A DNA stretch of 64,000 nucleotides, taken from Streptomyces sp. NBC_00162. Lineage in GTDB: Bacteria; Actinomycetota; Actinomycetes; Streptomycetales; Streptomycetaceae. The translations under genes were made by a program, and so were the position numbers. Shown in pieces: positions 44,613 to 53,765 of this stretch. How positions within the stretch are numbered: the first letter of the stretch is position 1; each line of letters starts with the position of its first letter. The notes below the pieces were generated by a model. It did not search any database and had not been told where the DNA came from. It saw nothing but the letters and a program-made list of their open reading frames with translations. The stretch is from positions 4,650,001 to 4,714,000 of the forward strand of contig NZ_CP102509.1 of NCBI RefSeq assembly GCF_024611995.1, written 5' to 3'.

Positions 44613-46322
44613 GTGCGCAATCGCCGACTCGTAGTCTCCGCCGCCCTCGTGGCGGCGGGTTTCGGCCTGATCCCGGGCACCGCCCAGGCGACGGGTCCCG
44701 CTCCGGCGGGTCCCGCGCCCGCGGGCCACGGGAAGGCCGCTCCGGGCGTGGACCTGGACAAGGCCCGGGCTGCCGCCGCCCTGACCTTCGCGAGCCCTGC
44801 CGACCGTACGGTCCGTACGCTCCGTACGGCGCCGTCGGGCGGCCAGAACAAGGCCGTCGGGGCTGGGGCGGAGGCAGGGGCGCAGGCTCAGGCACAGGCC
44901 GCCGAAGGAAATCCGGGCCTCGCCGTCGCGCTGGCCGGATCGAGCCAGACCGCGCACGGACTCGACCTGGAGTCGACCGTCACGAGCGCCGACGCCTCGC
45001 TCGACATCAGCATCGCCTGGGGCGACGGGACCGCGGACCGGGTCACCGCCTCCGGCTCGACCGTGCTGACCAACAGCCACAGCTACGCCGAGGTCGGCAC
45101 CTACACCGTCACGGTGTCCGTGTGGGACGCGACGAACAAGGTCTCGGCCGTGAACAAGACCGAGATCGTCACGGCGGGCTCCGACTTCACGCCCCACGCC
45201 CCCACCCGGCTGCTGGACACCCGGGACGGGACCGGCGCGGCGAAGGCCAAGGTCGGGCCGTACGGAATGACCGCCTTGAAGATCGGCGGCGTTGGCAAGA
45301 TCCCGGCCGGCGTCACCGCCGTGGCGATCAACGTCACGGTCACCAACGCCACCTCCGCCGGGTACGTCGCGGTCCAGCCAGGCAAGGACTTCTTCCCGCC
45401 CACCACGTCGAACGTGAACTACGTGGCCGGCCAGACCGTCCCCAACCTGGTGATCGTGCCGGTCCACGAGGGCTATGTGCACCTGGTCAACAGCGGTGCC
45501 GGATCGGTCGACCTGATCGCGGACGTCACCGGCTACTTCGGCCGGACGGAGTCCAGCGGCTACACCTCGCTGGCTCCGGTCCGTTTCGCCGACACGCGTG
45601 AGGGCCTCGGCACGATCAAGGGCCAGGTCCCCGGCTACGGCACGTTCGGACTGGACATCGCCGACCGCCGGGGCGTTCCGAAGGGCGCCACCGCGGTGGC
45701 CCTGAACATGACCGTCACCAACCCGAGGGACGCCGGGCACCTGACCGCCTTCCCGAGCGGGCAGGCGGCGCCGTCGACGTCCAGCGTGAACTTCTCGGCC
45801 GGTCAGACGGTCGCCAACTCGGTGATCGTGCCGATCGGGTCCGACGGCAGGATCAGCATCCGCAACGGCGGCTGGGCCCCGACCGACGTGGTGGTCGACG
45901 TCGTCGGCTACTACAGCCCCGACAGCAAGGCGGCCTTCATGCCGCTCGTCCCGAACCGGCTCCTCGACACCCGCAGCTGGGCCTACGGTCCGCTGCCGGC
46001 CCGCGGCTACGTTCCCCTGCCGATCTTCACCGGTTACCCCGGTATCGAGGGCTACGTGCTGAACGCCACGGTCACCACGACCCGCGGAGACGGCTTCCTG
46101 TCGGTCTCGCCGGACCCGAACACCTGGGACCTGTACGAGAACGGCACCGCGGGCTGGCCCGAGCGGCCCGTCTCGTCCACGCTCAACTGGACGGCGGGCT
46201 CGACCGTCCCGAACCTCGCCCAGGCGAGCGCGGGCAAGGGCAGCGTCATCGATTTCTGGAACCAGGGCTGGGACGACATCGACCTCGTCGTCGACATGTT
46301 CGGCTTCTACGAGAAGAACTGA
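44613..46322 (+). CDS. Secreted PKD + RLLDTR-repeat protein, copy 4 of 4
   Basis: A 569-residue paralog closest to copy 3: VRNRRLVVSAALVAAGFGLI signal, a Pro/Ala/Gly linker with Ala/Gln repeats (GAGAEAGAQAQAQAAEGNPG), PKD-like domain (IAWGDGTADRVTASGSTVLT, HSYAEVGTYTVTVSVWD) and three repeats (APTRLLDTRDGTGAAKAKVG, PVRFADTREGLG, PNRLLDTRSWAY). It ends VIDFWNQGWDDIDLVVDMFG. A bidirectional terminator separates it from convergent purA. Confidence 0.88.
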   Translation: MRNRRLVVSAALVAAGFGLIPGTAQATGPAPAGPAPAGHGKAAPGVDLDKARAAAALTFASPADRTVRTLRTAPSGGQNKAVGAGAEAGAQAQAQAAEGNPGLAVALAGSSQTAHGLDLESTVTSADASLDISIAWGDGTADRVTASGSTVLTNSHSYAEVGTYTVTVSVWDATNKVSAVNKTEIVTAGSDFTPHAPTRLLDTRDGTGAAKAKVGPYGMTALKIGGVGKIPAGVTAVAINVTVTNATSAGYVAVQPGKDFFPPTTSNVNYVAGQTVPNLVIVPVHEGYVHLVNSGAGSVDLIADVTGYFGRTESSGYTSLAPVRFADTREGLGTIKGQVPGYGTFGLDIADRRGVPKGATAVALNMTVTNPRDAGHLTAFPSGQAAPSTSSVNFSAGQTVANSVIVPIGSDGRISIRNGGWAPTDVVVDVVGYYSPDSKAAFMPLVPNRLLDTRSWAYGPLPARGYVPLPIFTGYPGIEGYVLNATVTTTRGDGFLSVSPDPNTWDLYENGTAGWPERPVSSTLNWTAGSTVPNLAQASAGKGSVIDFWNQGWDDIDLVVDMFGFYEKN

Positions 46323-46340
46323 TCCACCGGCGGACACGGG

Positions 46341-46378
46341 GATGGGGCGGCGGGCGCGGGTGCGCCTGCCGCCCCATC
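46341..46378. terminator. Bidirectional terminator between repeat-protein copy 4 and purA
   Basis: GATGGGGCGGC (46341-46351) pairs with GCCGCCCCATC (46368-46378). Inside the loop GGCGC and GCGCC (46353-46366) can form a second short stem. Confidence 0.85.
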
Positions 46379-46390
46379 GGGGGGTACTGC

Positions 46391-47674
46391 TTAGAGGAAC
46401 GAGTTGATCTCGATCGTCTCGGTGCGGCCCGGGCCGACGCCGATCGCGGAGATCGGGGCGCCCGACATCTCCTCGAGGGCCTTGACGTACGCCTGGGCGT
46501 TCGCCGGAAGGTCCTCGAAGGTCTTCGCCTTGGTGATGTCCTCCGACCAGCCGGGGAGGTATTCGTAGATCGGCTTCGCGTGGTGGAAGTCCGTCTGCGA
46601 GTACGGGAGCTCCTCGACGCGCTTGCCGTCGATCTCGTACGCGACGCACACCGGGATCTGCTCCCAGCCGGTCAGCACGTCCAGCTTGGTCAGGAAGAAG
46701 TCGGTCAGACCGTTCACGCGGGTGGCGTAGCGCGCGATCGGCGCGTCGAACCAGCCGCAGCGGCGGTCACGGCCGGTGGTCACGCCGCGCTCGCCGCCGA
46801 TGCGGCGCAGGTCCTCGCCGTCCTGGTCGAACAGCTCGGTCGGGAACGGGCCGGCGCCGACGCGGGTCGTGTACGCCTTCAGGATGCCGATCACGCGGCT
46901 GATCTTCGTCGGGCCGACACCCGTACCGGTGCAGGCGCCGCCCGCGGTCGGGTTCGAGGAGGTGACGAAGGGGTACGTGCCGTGGTCGACGTCGAGCAGG
47001 GTGCCCTGGCCGCCCTCGAAGAGCACGACCTTGTCCTGGTCCAGCGCGTTGTTGAGGATCAGGGTGGTGTCGGCGACGTAGCCCTTGATCTGGTCCGCGT
47101 ACTGGAGCATCTCCTCTACGATCGCGCCGGCCTCGATCGCGCGGCGGTTGTAGAGCTTCGCGAGGAGCTGGTTCTTGCCCTCGAGGGCCGCTTCGACCTT
47201 CTGGGTGAGGATCGACTCGTCGTAGAGGTCCTGGACGCGGATGCCGATGCGGTTGATCTTGTCCGCGTAGGTCGGACCGATGCCGCGGCCGGTCGTACCG
47301 ATCTTGCGCTTGCCGAGGAAGCGCTCGCCGACCTTGTCGAGGGTGACGTTGTACGGCGTGATCAGATGCGCGTTGCCGCTGATGAGCAGCTTGGAGGTGT
47401 CGATGCCGCGCTCGTTCAGGCCGCGCAGCTCGGAGAGCAGGACGGCCGGGTCGACGACGACACCGTTACCGATGACCGGGGTGCATCCGGGGGAGAGGAT
47501 GCCGGAAGGGAGAAGGTGCAGTGCGTACTTCTGGTCGCCTACGACAACCGTGTGGCCGGCGTTGTTGCCACCCTGGTAGCGCACTACATAGTCAACGGAT
47601 CCACCGAGCAGGTCGGTGGCCTTTCCCTTGCCCTCGTCACCCCACTGAGCTCCGAGCAGCACAAGAGCGGGCAC
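46391..47674 (-). CDS. purA: Adenylosuccinate synthetase
   Basis: A 427-residue enzyme that makes adenylosuccinate from IMP and aspartate with GTP, the first committed AMP step. Signatures: [100 protein letters not shown] and [23 protein letters not shown] 47674 follows AAGAGGTG. It is divergent from the diacylglycerol-kinase-like gene. Confidence 0.99.
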   Translation of the reverse strand: MPALVLLGAQWGDEGKGKATDLLGGSVDYVVRYQGGNNAGHTVVVGDQKYALHLLPSGILSPGCTPVIGNGVVVDPAVLLSELRGLNERGIDTSKLLISGNAHLITPYNVTLDKVGERFLGKRKIGTTGRGIGPTYADKINRIGIRVQDLYDESILTQKVEAALEGKNQLLAKLYNRRAIEAGAIVEEMLQYADQIKGYVADTTLILNNALDQDKVVLFEGGQGTLLDVDHGTYPFVTSSNPTAGGACTGTGVGPTKISRVIGILKAYTTRVGAGPFPTELFDQDGEDLRRIGGERGVTTGRDRRCGWFDAPIARYATRVNGLTDFFLTKLDVLTGWEQIPVCVAYEIDGKRVEELPYSQTDFHHAKPIYEYLPGWSEDITKAKTFEDLPANAQAYVKALEEMSGAPISAIGVGPGRTETIEINSFL

Positions 47675-47837
47675 AGGCGTACACCTCTTCCGGATGGGGC
47701 ATGTCCAAGGTCAGGGGGCGTACGACGATGTACACCGCAGGCTGAGCCGTCGGACCGGTACCCCGGAATAGACGAAGGCCCTGGCGCAATAGCGCAAGGG
47801 CCTCTTGCACAAAGATGCTACCCGAGGAAGGACCGAG

Positions 47838-48695
47838 GTGTCGGCTCCAGAGCCCACCATGAGCCACGCGGGCGCGCCGGTAGGCGGCCTGCTCGTGCTC
47901 GTCGACCCGGTCGCCCGCCGTCTTGACGGCGAGTCCGTGCGGATCGCGAAGGATGTTTTGTCAGCGGGCGCGGCAGCGAAAATCTGCCTCCCGGACTCGC
48001 AGGAGGAATTTGCGCGGGCGCTAGCCCGCCGGGGTCAACGGCGGCTGGTGATCGTGGGCGACGACCGGGCTCTGGTGCGCGCCGTGGGGCTGCTGCACCG
48101 GGAACGGGGGCTGGCGGAGGGGCCCCTTTCGCTGGTCCCGGTGGGTCCCGCGGGGTCGCTGGGGCTGGCCGGGGCGCTCGGCGTGCCGCTGTCCGCCGTC
48201 GCCGCGGCGCGGGCGGTGCTGGAGGGGTCGGTACGGATGTGCGACCTGCTGGTGGACGACAGCGACGGGGTGGTCCTGCAGTCGCTGCGGATCCCGCCGC
48301 TGCGGGCGGCGGCGGCAGCCAGGCCTCCGGCCGGGCCCTCGGTGTGGAGCGCGTACCGCTCCCTGGTGCGGACGCTGGTCCGACCGGTGGCCGGACCGGG
48401 CGTTGACGCGGCCCGCCTGCGGCTGCGGGTGGAGGCGGACGGGGTGGTGCTGGCGGATGTGGACCGGCCGGTGGAGGAGGTCTCGGTGACCACCGGGGAG
48501 GATGGCGGCCTCGCGGAGGTCGTCGTCCGTACGGGTGGCGGCGGCGCCGGTTCGGAGGTGTCGGCGCGCGCGAAGACGGTCTCGGTGTCGGGCACGGACT
48601 TCCGCTACCGGGCCGACGCGGCGATGACCGGGCCGGTCCGGCGCCGCACCTGGACCCTGCACCCTTCGGCGTGGGCGCTCACCGTTCCCCGGTGA
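47838..48695 (+). CDS. Diacylglycerol kinase-like catalytic domain protein
   Basis: A 285-residue protein. VGGLLVLVDPVARRLDGESV then AAAKICLPDSQEEFARALAR and LVIVGDDRALVRAVGLLH resemble the nucleotide-binding half of the DAGK/sphingosine kinase fold, with VPVGPAGSLGLAGALGVP where GTGNDFAR is normal. That glycine-rich loop is changed (GPAGSLGLAG), so kinase activity is doubtful. The second half is a beta-rich lipid-kinase-like domain (WSAYRSLVRTLVRPVAGPGV). GTG 47838 follows GAAGGA. It is probably a non-canonical member. Confidence 0.75.
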   Translation: MSAPEPTMSHAGAPVGGLLVLVDPVARRLDGESVRIAKDVLSAGAAAKICLPDSQEEFARALARRGQRRLVIVGDDRALVRAVGLLHRERGLAEGPLSLVPVGPAGSLGLAGALGVPLSAVAAARAVLEGSVRMCDLLVDDSDGVVLQSLRIPPLRAAAAARPPAGPSVWSAYRSLVRTLVRPVAGPGVDAARLRLRVEADGVVLADVDRPVEEVSVTTGEDGGLAEVVVRTGGGGAGSEVSARAKTVSVSGTDFRYRADAAMTGPVRRRTWTLHPSAWALTVPR

Positions 48696-48727
48696 GGCCC
48701 CAGTGAGGCTCCAGTGAGGCCCCAGTG
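48694..48727. repeat. 11-bp tandem repeat after the DAGK-like stop
   Basis: GAGGCCCCAGT, GAGGCTCCAGT and GAGGCCCCAGT in tandem, then a diverged GAGGGCGCCGGT. It begins in the stop codon region of the previous gene. Confidence 0.7.
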
Positions 48728-48803
48728 AGGGCGCCGGTGAGCCGGGCGGGCCCTGCGGGACCGGCCCGGCCCGCCGGGCCGGGCGGGTGAGCCCTGCCCG
48801 GCC

Positions 48804-49301
48804 TCAGCCCAGGTTCAGGGTCTTGCGGTAGTCCCGCCAGCGGTCCATCAGACCCAGCAGCTCGCTCTGCATGAACTCGAAGAACGCCGCCGTCTCGGCG
48901 ATGCGCGCCCCGGCCGGGGAGTCGGCGCCCAGGCCTGCGGCGCCCTCGCGCAGGGTCTTCTCCCACAGGGTCACCATCTGGTCCTTCCGCGTGAAGGTCT
49001 CGTACCAGAGCTCGTTGTGCAGGACGTACCGGTCCCGCCGGGAGCCTGGTTCGCGTTCGCGGCTGACCATGTTGACCTGGGTCAGGTAGGACACGGCCCC
49101 CGACACCGCCGCCGGGCTGATCTGGAGCGCCTCGCCGAGCTCCGCCGAGGTCATCGCGCCCTGGTCGCTCGCCAGCAGCCGCGCGAAGACCCGCGCGGCC
49201 ATCCGCTGCATCCCCGCCTCGGTCAGCTGCGCGGCGAACCGCTCCACGAAGCGGGAGACCGCCTCTTCGTTCCGTACTGCCGGTGCCGCCGGTACTGCCA
49301 T
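48804..49301 (-). CDS. GbsR/MarR-type transcriptional regulator
   Basis: A 165-residue winged helix-turn-helix regulator. The DNA-binding part is at about residues 45-100: MTSAELGEALQISPAAVSGA, VSYLTQVNMVSREREPGSRR and DRYVLHNELWYETFTRKDQM. This is the GbsR-like class that often controls adjacent ABC exporters. ATG 49301 has AAGGTGG eight bases upstream; a GTG at 49313 is too close to that site. It is divergent from the ABC operon, with an inverted repeat between them. Confidence 0.9.
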   Translation of the reverse strand: MAVPAAPAVRNEEAVSRFVERFAAQLTEAGMQRMAARVFARLLASDQGAMTSAELGEALQISPAAVSGAVSYLTQVNMVSREREPGSRRDRYVLHNELWYETFTRKDQMVTLWEKTLREGAAGLGADSPAGARIAETAAFFEFMQSELLGLMDRWRDYRKTLNLG

Positions 49302-49340
49302 GTCGTCCGCCACCTTCCAAACTTTATACGATTCCCTAAC

Positions 49341-49356
49341 TTCACAAGTTTGTGAA
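49341..49356. promoter_or_regulatory. Inverted repeat in the gbsR-like/ABC promoter
   Basis: TTCACAA-GT-TTGTGAA, a perfect 7+2+7 inverted repeat, 20 bp before the ATPase start and 39 bp before the regulator start. It is the probable operator of the GbsR-like protein. Confidence 0.75.
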
Positions 49357-49376
49357 AATAGCGTACGTTCAGAAAC

Positions 49377-50291
49377 ATGACGAAGGCAATCAGCGTCGCC
49401 GGACTCCACAAGGCGTTCGGCCGCACCCGCGCACTGGACGGACTCGACCTCTCCGTCGCCACCGGCGAGGTCCACGGCTTCCTCGGCCCCAACGGCGCCG
49501 GGAAGTCCACGACCATCCGGGTCCTGCTGGGCCTGCTGCGCGCCGACTCCGGCACCGCCGAACTCCTCGGCGGTGACCCCTGGGCCGACGCCGTGGCCCT
49601 GCACCGCCGCGTCGCCTACGTGCCCGGCGATGTCACCCTGTGGCGCAACCTCTCCGGCGGCGAGGTCATCGACCTCTACGGGCGGCTGCGCGGAGGCCTC
49701 GACCGGGCCCGGCGCGCCGAGCTGACCGACCGGTTCGAGCTGGACCCGACCAAGAAGGGGCGTACGTACTCCAAGGGCAACCGGCAGAAGGTCGCCCTCG
49801 TCGCCGCCTTCGCCTCCGACGTCGATCTGCTCATCCTCGACGAGCCCACCTCCGGCCTCGACCCGCTGATGGAGGAGGTCTTCCAGGCCTGCGTCGCCGA
49901 GGCCCGCGCCGCCGGGCGCACCATCCTGCTCAGCTCGCACATCCTCAGCGAGGTCGAGACCCTCTGCGACCGGGTCAGCATCATCCGCAAGGGCCGCACC
50001 GTCGAGACGGGCACGCTCGCCGACCTCCGCCACCTCACCCGTACGGCGATCAGCGCCGAGCTCGCCGGTCCGCCGAACGGCATCGCGCACCTGCCGGGCG
50101 TGTACGACGTGCAGGTGCAGGGCCTGAAGGTCAGCCTCCAGGCCGACACCGACAAGCTGGACGCCGTCCTGCGCTCCCTGACCGCATCGGGTGTGCGGTC
50201 GCTGACCTCGACCCCGCCCACCCTCGAAGAACTGTTCCTGCGCCACTACACCGAGGACTCCGCACGCACCGACGGGGCGAACGAACGATGA
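49377..50291 (+). CDS. ABC transporter ATP-binding protein (drug/ABC-2 exporter type)
   Basis: A 304-residue ATPase. Walker [10 protein letters not shown] (about 37-45), Q/switch region [20 protein letters not shown], a signature [15 protein letters not shown] where LSGGQ is normal, Walker [13 protein letters not shown] and the H-loop [12 protein letters not shown]. The C-terminal part is typical of DrrA-like exporters. The changed signature (SKGNRQK) is found in this exporter subfamily. It overlaps the permease by 4 bp. Predicted to power export of a drug or lipid. Confidence 0.94.
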   Translation: MTKAISVAGLHKAFGRTRALDGLDLSVATGEVHGFLGPNGAGKSTTIRVLLGLLRADSGTAELLGGDPWADAVALHRRVAYVPGDVTLWRNLSGGEVIDLYGRLRGGLDRARRAELTDRFELDPTKKGRTYSKGNRQKVALVAAFASDVDLLILDEPTSGLDPLMEEVFQACVAEARAAGRTILLSSHILSEVETLCDRVSIIRKGRTVETGTLADLRHLTRTAISAELAGPPNGIAHLPGVYDVQVQGLKVSLQADTDKLDAVLRSLTASGVRSLTSTPPTLEELFLRHYTEDSARTDGANER

Positions 50292-51862
50292 AGAACCAAC
50301 TGGCGGGCACCGGCGCGCTGCTGCGCCTCGCCCTGCGCCGCGACCGCGTGATGATGCCGGTCTGGGTCCTGGTCACCGCCCTGCTGGTGGTGAGCATGCC
50401 GGGCTCGCTGGGGAGCGTGTACGGCACCGCCGCCGAACGCGCGCAGGCCGCCGCCTCGATGAACGCCAACAGCTCGATGCGCGCCCTGTACGGGCCGGTC
50501 TTCGGCGACTCGATCGGCGGGCTGACGGCCTGGCGGATCGGCGTCTACGGTGCGGTGCTCGCGGCGGTGATGAGCCTGATCGTCGTCGTCCGGCACACCC
50601 GGGAGGAGGAGGAGACGGGCCGTCAGGAGATGGTCTCCGCCGCGATGGTGGGGCGGCGCGCGCCGCTGACCGCCGCCCTGCTCGCCGCCCTCGTGGCCAA
50701 CGTGTGCGCCGCCCTGCTCATCGCGGGCGGACTCGCGGGGCAGGGCGCGCCGGGGGCCCTGGCCCTCGCGCTGGCCATCGCCGGTACCGGCATGCTCTTC
50801 GCCGGCATGGCGGCCATCGCGGCCCAGCTGACCGAGACGGCCCGGGCGGCCAAGGGGATCACGGCCGCCGTGCTCGGCGCCGCCTTCGTCCTGAAGGCGG
50901 CGGGCGACGCCGGTACGGCCGACGGGACTTCGGCGCTGACCTGGGCCTCGCCGCTCGGCTGGGTGGAGAACGTACGGGCCTTCGCCGTCGAGCGGTGGTG
51001 GGTGCTGGTGCTGCTCGCCGCCGCCGTGGTGGTGCAGGCGGGTGTGGGGTACCTGCTCGCCGAACGGCGTGACGTGGGGCTGAGCTTCCTGCCGCCCCGG
51101 CCGGGCCCGGCCGAGGGGCGGCTGGGTACGGCGGGCGCGCTGGCCTGGCGTTTGCAGCGCGGCAGCCTGATCGGCTGGGGCCTTGGATTCCTGGTCGCCG
51201 GTGTCGTGTTCGGCGGTATGGCCGACGGCGCCGCCGACGTGGTCGGAGGCAATGAGAAGACCCGCGAGATCATCGAGCGGATGGGCGGGCAGGGCGGGCT
51301 CACGGACGCCTTCCTCGCGACGATGGCCGGGATGTTCGGCCTGGTGGCGGCCCTGTACATCGTCTCGGCGGTGCTGCGCCTGAGCGGCGAGGAGTCGGGG
51401 CAGCGCGCCGAACCGCTGCTCGCGAACGCGGTCGGCCGGCTGCGCTGGGCGGGCGGTCACCTGGCCGTGGCCTTCGGCGGGTCGGCGCTGATCCTGCTGC
51501 TGGCGGGGCTCGGCCTGGGCATCGGGCACGGGCAGGATGCGGGGGCGGCCGTAGGTGCCACGCTCGCCCAGCTCCCGGCGGTGTGGGTGATCGGGGCGCT
51601 GGCCGCCCTGCTGTACGGCGCGGTCCCCCAGTACGCGGTGGCCGCCTGGGCGGTGGCCGGGACCGCGCTGGTGCTGGGCTGGATCGGCCCGGCGCTGAAC
51701 CTTCCGGGGGCGGTCCTGGACCTCTCGCCCTTCGCCCACCTGCCGAAGCTGCCGGGCGCGCAGGCCCTGACCTGGGCCCCGCTGCTGACGCTGACCGGCC
51801 TCGCCGCGGCCTTCACGGCAGCCGGCCTGGCCGCCCTCCGCCGCCGGGACCTGGCCGCCTAG
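50288..51862 (+). CDS. ABC-2 type permease (two-domain)
   Basis: A 524-residue membrane protein with about twelve segments, apparently two fused permease halves, each beginning with a family-like short cytoplasmic helix ([20 protein letters not shown] and [20 protein letters not shown]). The large external segments contain charged residues ([32 protein letters not shown]). It pairs with the ATPase by an ATGA overlap. This arrangement resembles Streptomyces exporters controlled by GbsR/MarR proteins. Substrate unknown. Confidence 0.92.
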   Translation: MKNQLAGTGALLRLALRRDRVMMPVWVLVTALLVVSMPGSLGSVYGTAAERAQAAASMNANSSMRALYGPVFGDSIGGLTAWRIGVYGAVLAAVMSLIVVVRHTREEEETGRQEMVSAAMVGRRAPLTAALLAALVANVCAALLIAGGLAGQGAPGALALALAIAGTGMLFAGMAAIAAQLTETARAAKGITAAVLGAAFVLKAAGDAGTADGTSALTWASPLGWVENVRAFAVERWWVLVLLAAAVVVQAGVGYLLAERRDVGLSFLPPRPGPAEGRLGTAGALAWRLQRGSLIGWGLGFLVAGVVFGGMADGAADVVGGNEKTREIIERMGGQGGLTDAFLATMAGMFGLVAALYIVSAVLRLSGEESGQRAEPLLANAVGRLRWAGGHLAVAFGGSALILLLAGLGLGIGHGQDAGAAVGATLAQLPAVWVIGALAALLYGAVPQYAVAAWAVAGTALVLGWIGPALNLPGAVLDLSPFAHLPKLPGAQALTWAPLLTLTGLAAAFTAAGLAALRRRDLAA

Positions 51863-51887
51863 GCCTCGCCCGCGTAAGACGCCCCGC

Positions 51888-53096
51888 CTAAAACTCGACG
51901 AGCAAGCGCTCCAGTCCCCGGATGACGTACCCGTCCCGCCACTGCGGCTCCTCGACGAGTCTCAGGGGCGGGACTCCGGCTGCCAGCAGCGCCCCGAAGG
52001 AGGCCTCCAGCTCCCGGCGCGCCAGCGGCGCACCCAGGCAGTAGTGGATCCCGGCCCCGAAGGCCAGGTGCGGATTGTCGGCCCGTACGAGGTCCAGTTC
52101 GTCGGGATCGGCGAATCGCGCGGGATCCCGGTTCGCGGACCCGAAGAGCAGCGCGACCTCGGCTCCGCGGGCGATCTCGGTGTCCCCGATCCGGATGTCG
52201 TCGAGGACCCAGCGCTCGAACATCTGGAGGGGCGTGTCGTAGCGCATGAGTTCATCCACAGCTGTGGACAACTTTTCGGGATGCGGATCCGTGCGCAGGG
52301 CGGCGAGCTGCCCGGGATTGCGGAACAGCGCCCACCAGCCGTTGACGGTGGTGTTGACGGTGGCCTCGTGCCCGGCGTTCAGCAGGAGCACACAGGTGGA
52401 GATCATCTCCTGCTCGCTGAGCCTCCCGTCCTCATCGTGAGCGGAGATCAACCCGGAGATCAAATCCTCGCCGGGGCGTGCGCGCCGTTCGGCGATCAGC
52501 CCGCGCAGGTACGCACTGAACTCGACGCTCGCCCGCACCGCACGCCGCGCCGTCTCCTCGTCCGGCCGGAGCTCGAACATCCCGCAGATGTCCGCCGACC
52601 AGGGCCGCAGCAGCCCCCGGTCCGCCTCCGGCACGCCCAGCAGCTCCGCGATCACCGCCACGGGCAGCGGCTCGGCAACCACGGTGAGCAGATCCCCGCC
52701 CCCGTCCGCGAGCAGCTGCCCCACCAGCTCCCCGGCCATCCGCTGTACGGCGGGCACCAGCCGCTCCACCGTCCGCGGGGTGAAGGCCTTCGCGACCAGC
52801 CTGCGCACCCGCGCGTGCGCGGGATCCTCGAGGTCCAACAGGCCGTTCCCGTTGAGCACGTGAAAGGCCTCGTGCTCCGCCGGCGGGGCCTCGCGCCCGA
52901 ACTCCTCGTGCGAGAACCGGTGCAGATAGGTCCTCCCCAGCCGCCGGTCCCGCAGCAGCGCACTCACATCGGCGTAGTGAGGCACCAGCCACTGCCCGGT
53001 GGCCTCGCACCACACCGCCCGCCCCTGCTCCCGCAACTCCCGGTACGCCGGATACGGATCGGCGACGAACGCGGCATCCCACGGATCAAAGCCCAT
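51888..53096 (-). CDS. Cytochrome P450
   Basis: A 402-residue soluble bacterial P450. The I-helix oxygen-binding motif is LLLNAGHEATVNT (about residues 240-252), the ExxR is in AVDELMRYDTPLQMFERWVL (about 280-300) and the heme-cysteine loop is LAFGAGIHYCLGAPLARREL (about 343-362, Cys ligand). It starts MGFDPWDAAFVADPYPAYRE, as many actinobacterial P450s. No ferredoxin or reductase is adjacent. It sits upstream of a two-component system on the same strand. The substrate is unknown. A pair of DnaA-box-like sequences lies within it (52252-52271). Confidence 0.95.
   Translation of the reverse strand: MGFDPWDAAFVADPYPAYRELREQGRAVWCEATGQWLVPHYADVSALLRDRRLGRTYLHRFSHEEFGREAPPAEHEAFHVLNGNGLLDLEDPAHARVRRLVAKAFTPRTVERLVPAVQRMAGELVGQLLADGGGDLLTVVAEPLPVAVIAELLGVPEADRGLLRPWSADICGMFELRPDEETARRAVRASVEFSAYLRGLIAERRARPGEDLISGLISAHDEDGRLSEQEMISTCVLLLNAGHEATVNTTVNGWWALFRNPGQLAALRTDPHPEKLSTAVDELMRYDTPLQMFERWVLDDIRIGDTEIARGAEVALLFGSANRDPARFADPDELDLVRADNPHLAFGAGIHYCLGAPLARRELEASFGALLAAGVPPLRLVEEPQWRDGYVIRGLERLLVEF
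52252..52271. other. Pair of DnaA-box-like sequences inside the P450 gene
   Basis: TGTGGACAA (52263-52271) is the exact complement of the Streptomyces DnaA-box consensus TTGTCCACA. TCATCCACA (52252-52260) is one mismatch from TTATCCACA, in the opposite orientation, two bases away. It may be chance, as it lies in coding sequence. Confidence 0.45.
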
Positions 53097-53105
53097 TCCC
53101 GCAGC

Positions 53106-53765
53106 CTACGACGGAGTCACCAGCCGGGTCTCGTAGGCGAACACCGCCGCCTGGGTGCGGTCCCGCAGGCCCAGCTTCACCAGGATCCGGCTCACGTGGG
53201 TCTTGATCGTGGACTCCGCGACGATCAGCCGGCCGGCTATCTCCCCGTTGGACAGACCCTGCGCGATCAGCACCAGCACTTCCTTCTCCCGTTCCGTCAA
53301 CTCGCCCACCCCCGCCGGATCCGCGACCCTCGGGGTCTCGGCGAGCTTCGAGAACTCCGCGATGAGCCGCTTGGTCACCGACGGTGCCAGCAGCGCCTCC
53401 CCGGCAGCCACCACCCTTACGCCGTCGGCCAGCTGACGGGCCGACGCGTCCTTGAGCAGGAACCCGGAGGCCCCGGCCCGCAGCGCCTGGTACACGTACT
53501 CGTCGAGGTCGAAGGTCGTCAGGACCAGCACCTTCGCGTCCGTGTCGGCCGCCACGATCTCCCGCGTCGCCTCCAGCCCGTTCATCTGCGGCATCCGGAT
53601 GTCCATCAGCACCACATCCGGACGGAGCGCCGCCACCTGCGCGATGGCCTCACGGCCGTCGACGGCCTCGCCGACGACCTCGATGCCCTCCATCGCGTTC
53701 AGCAGGACGGAGAACCCCTCCCGCACCATCATCTGGTCGTCGACGATCAGCACCCTGATCGTCAT
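53106..53765 (-). CDS. NarL-family response regulator, system 1
   Basis: A 219-residue regulator. The receiver (about 1-120) has IRVLIVDDQMMVREGFSVLL, DVVLMDIRMPQMNGLEATRE with the phospho-accepting Asp (VVLMDIRMP), VLVLTTFDLDEYVYQALRAG and FLLKDA. The LuxR output domain ends it (LTEREKEVLVLIAQGLSNGE, ESTIKTHVSRILVKLGLRDR). The ATG start overlaps the kinase stop by 4 bp, so they are coupled. It is a close paralog of the regulator at 55225-55896. Confidence 0.97.
   Translation of the reverse strand: MTIRVLIVDDQMMVREGFSVLLNAMEGIEVVGEAVDGREAIAQVAALRPDVVLMDIRMPQMNGLEATREIVAADTDAKVLVLTTFDLDEYVYQALRAGASGFLLKDASARQLADGVRVVAAGEALLAPSVTKRLIAEFSKLAETPRVADPAGVGELTEREKEVLVLIAQGLSNGEIAGRLIVAESTIKTHVSRILVKLGLRDRTQAAVFAYETRLVTPS

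Noticed and set aside
42798..46649. A 1283-residue open frame on the minus strand, opposite the four repeat proteins
   Set aside because: It is the mirror of high-GC coding sequence (no start site, no domain, composition of an antisense frame), while the plus strand has four clear signal-peptide proteins.
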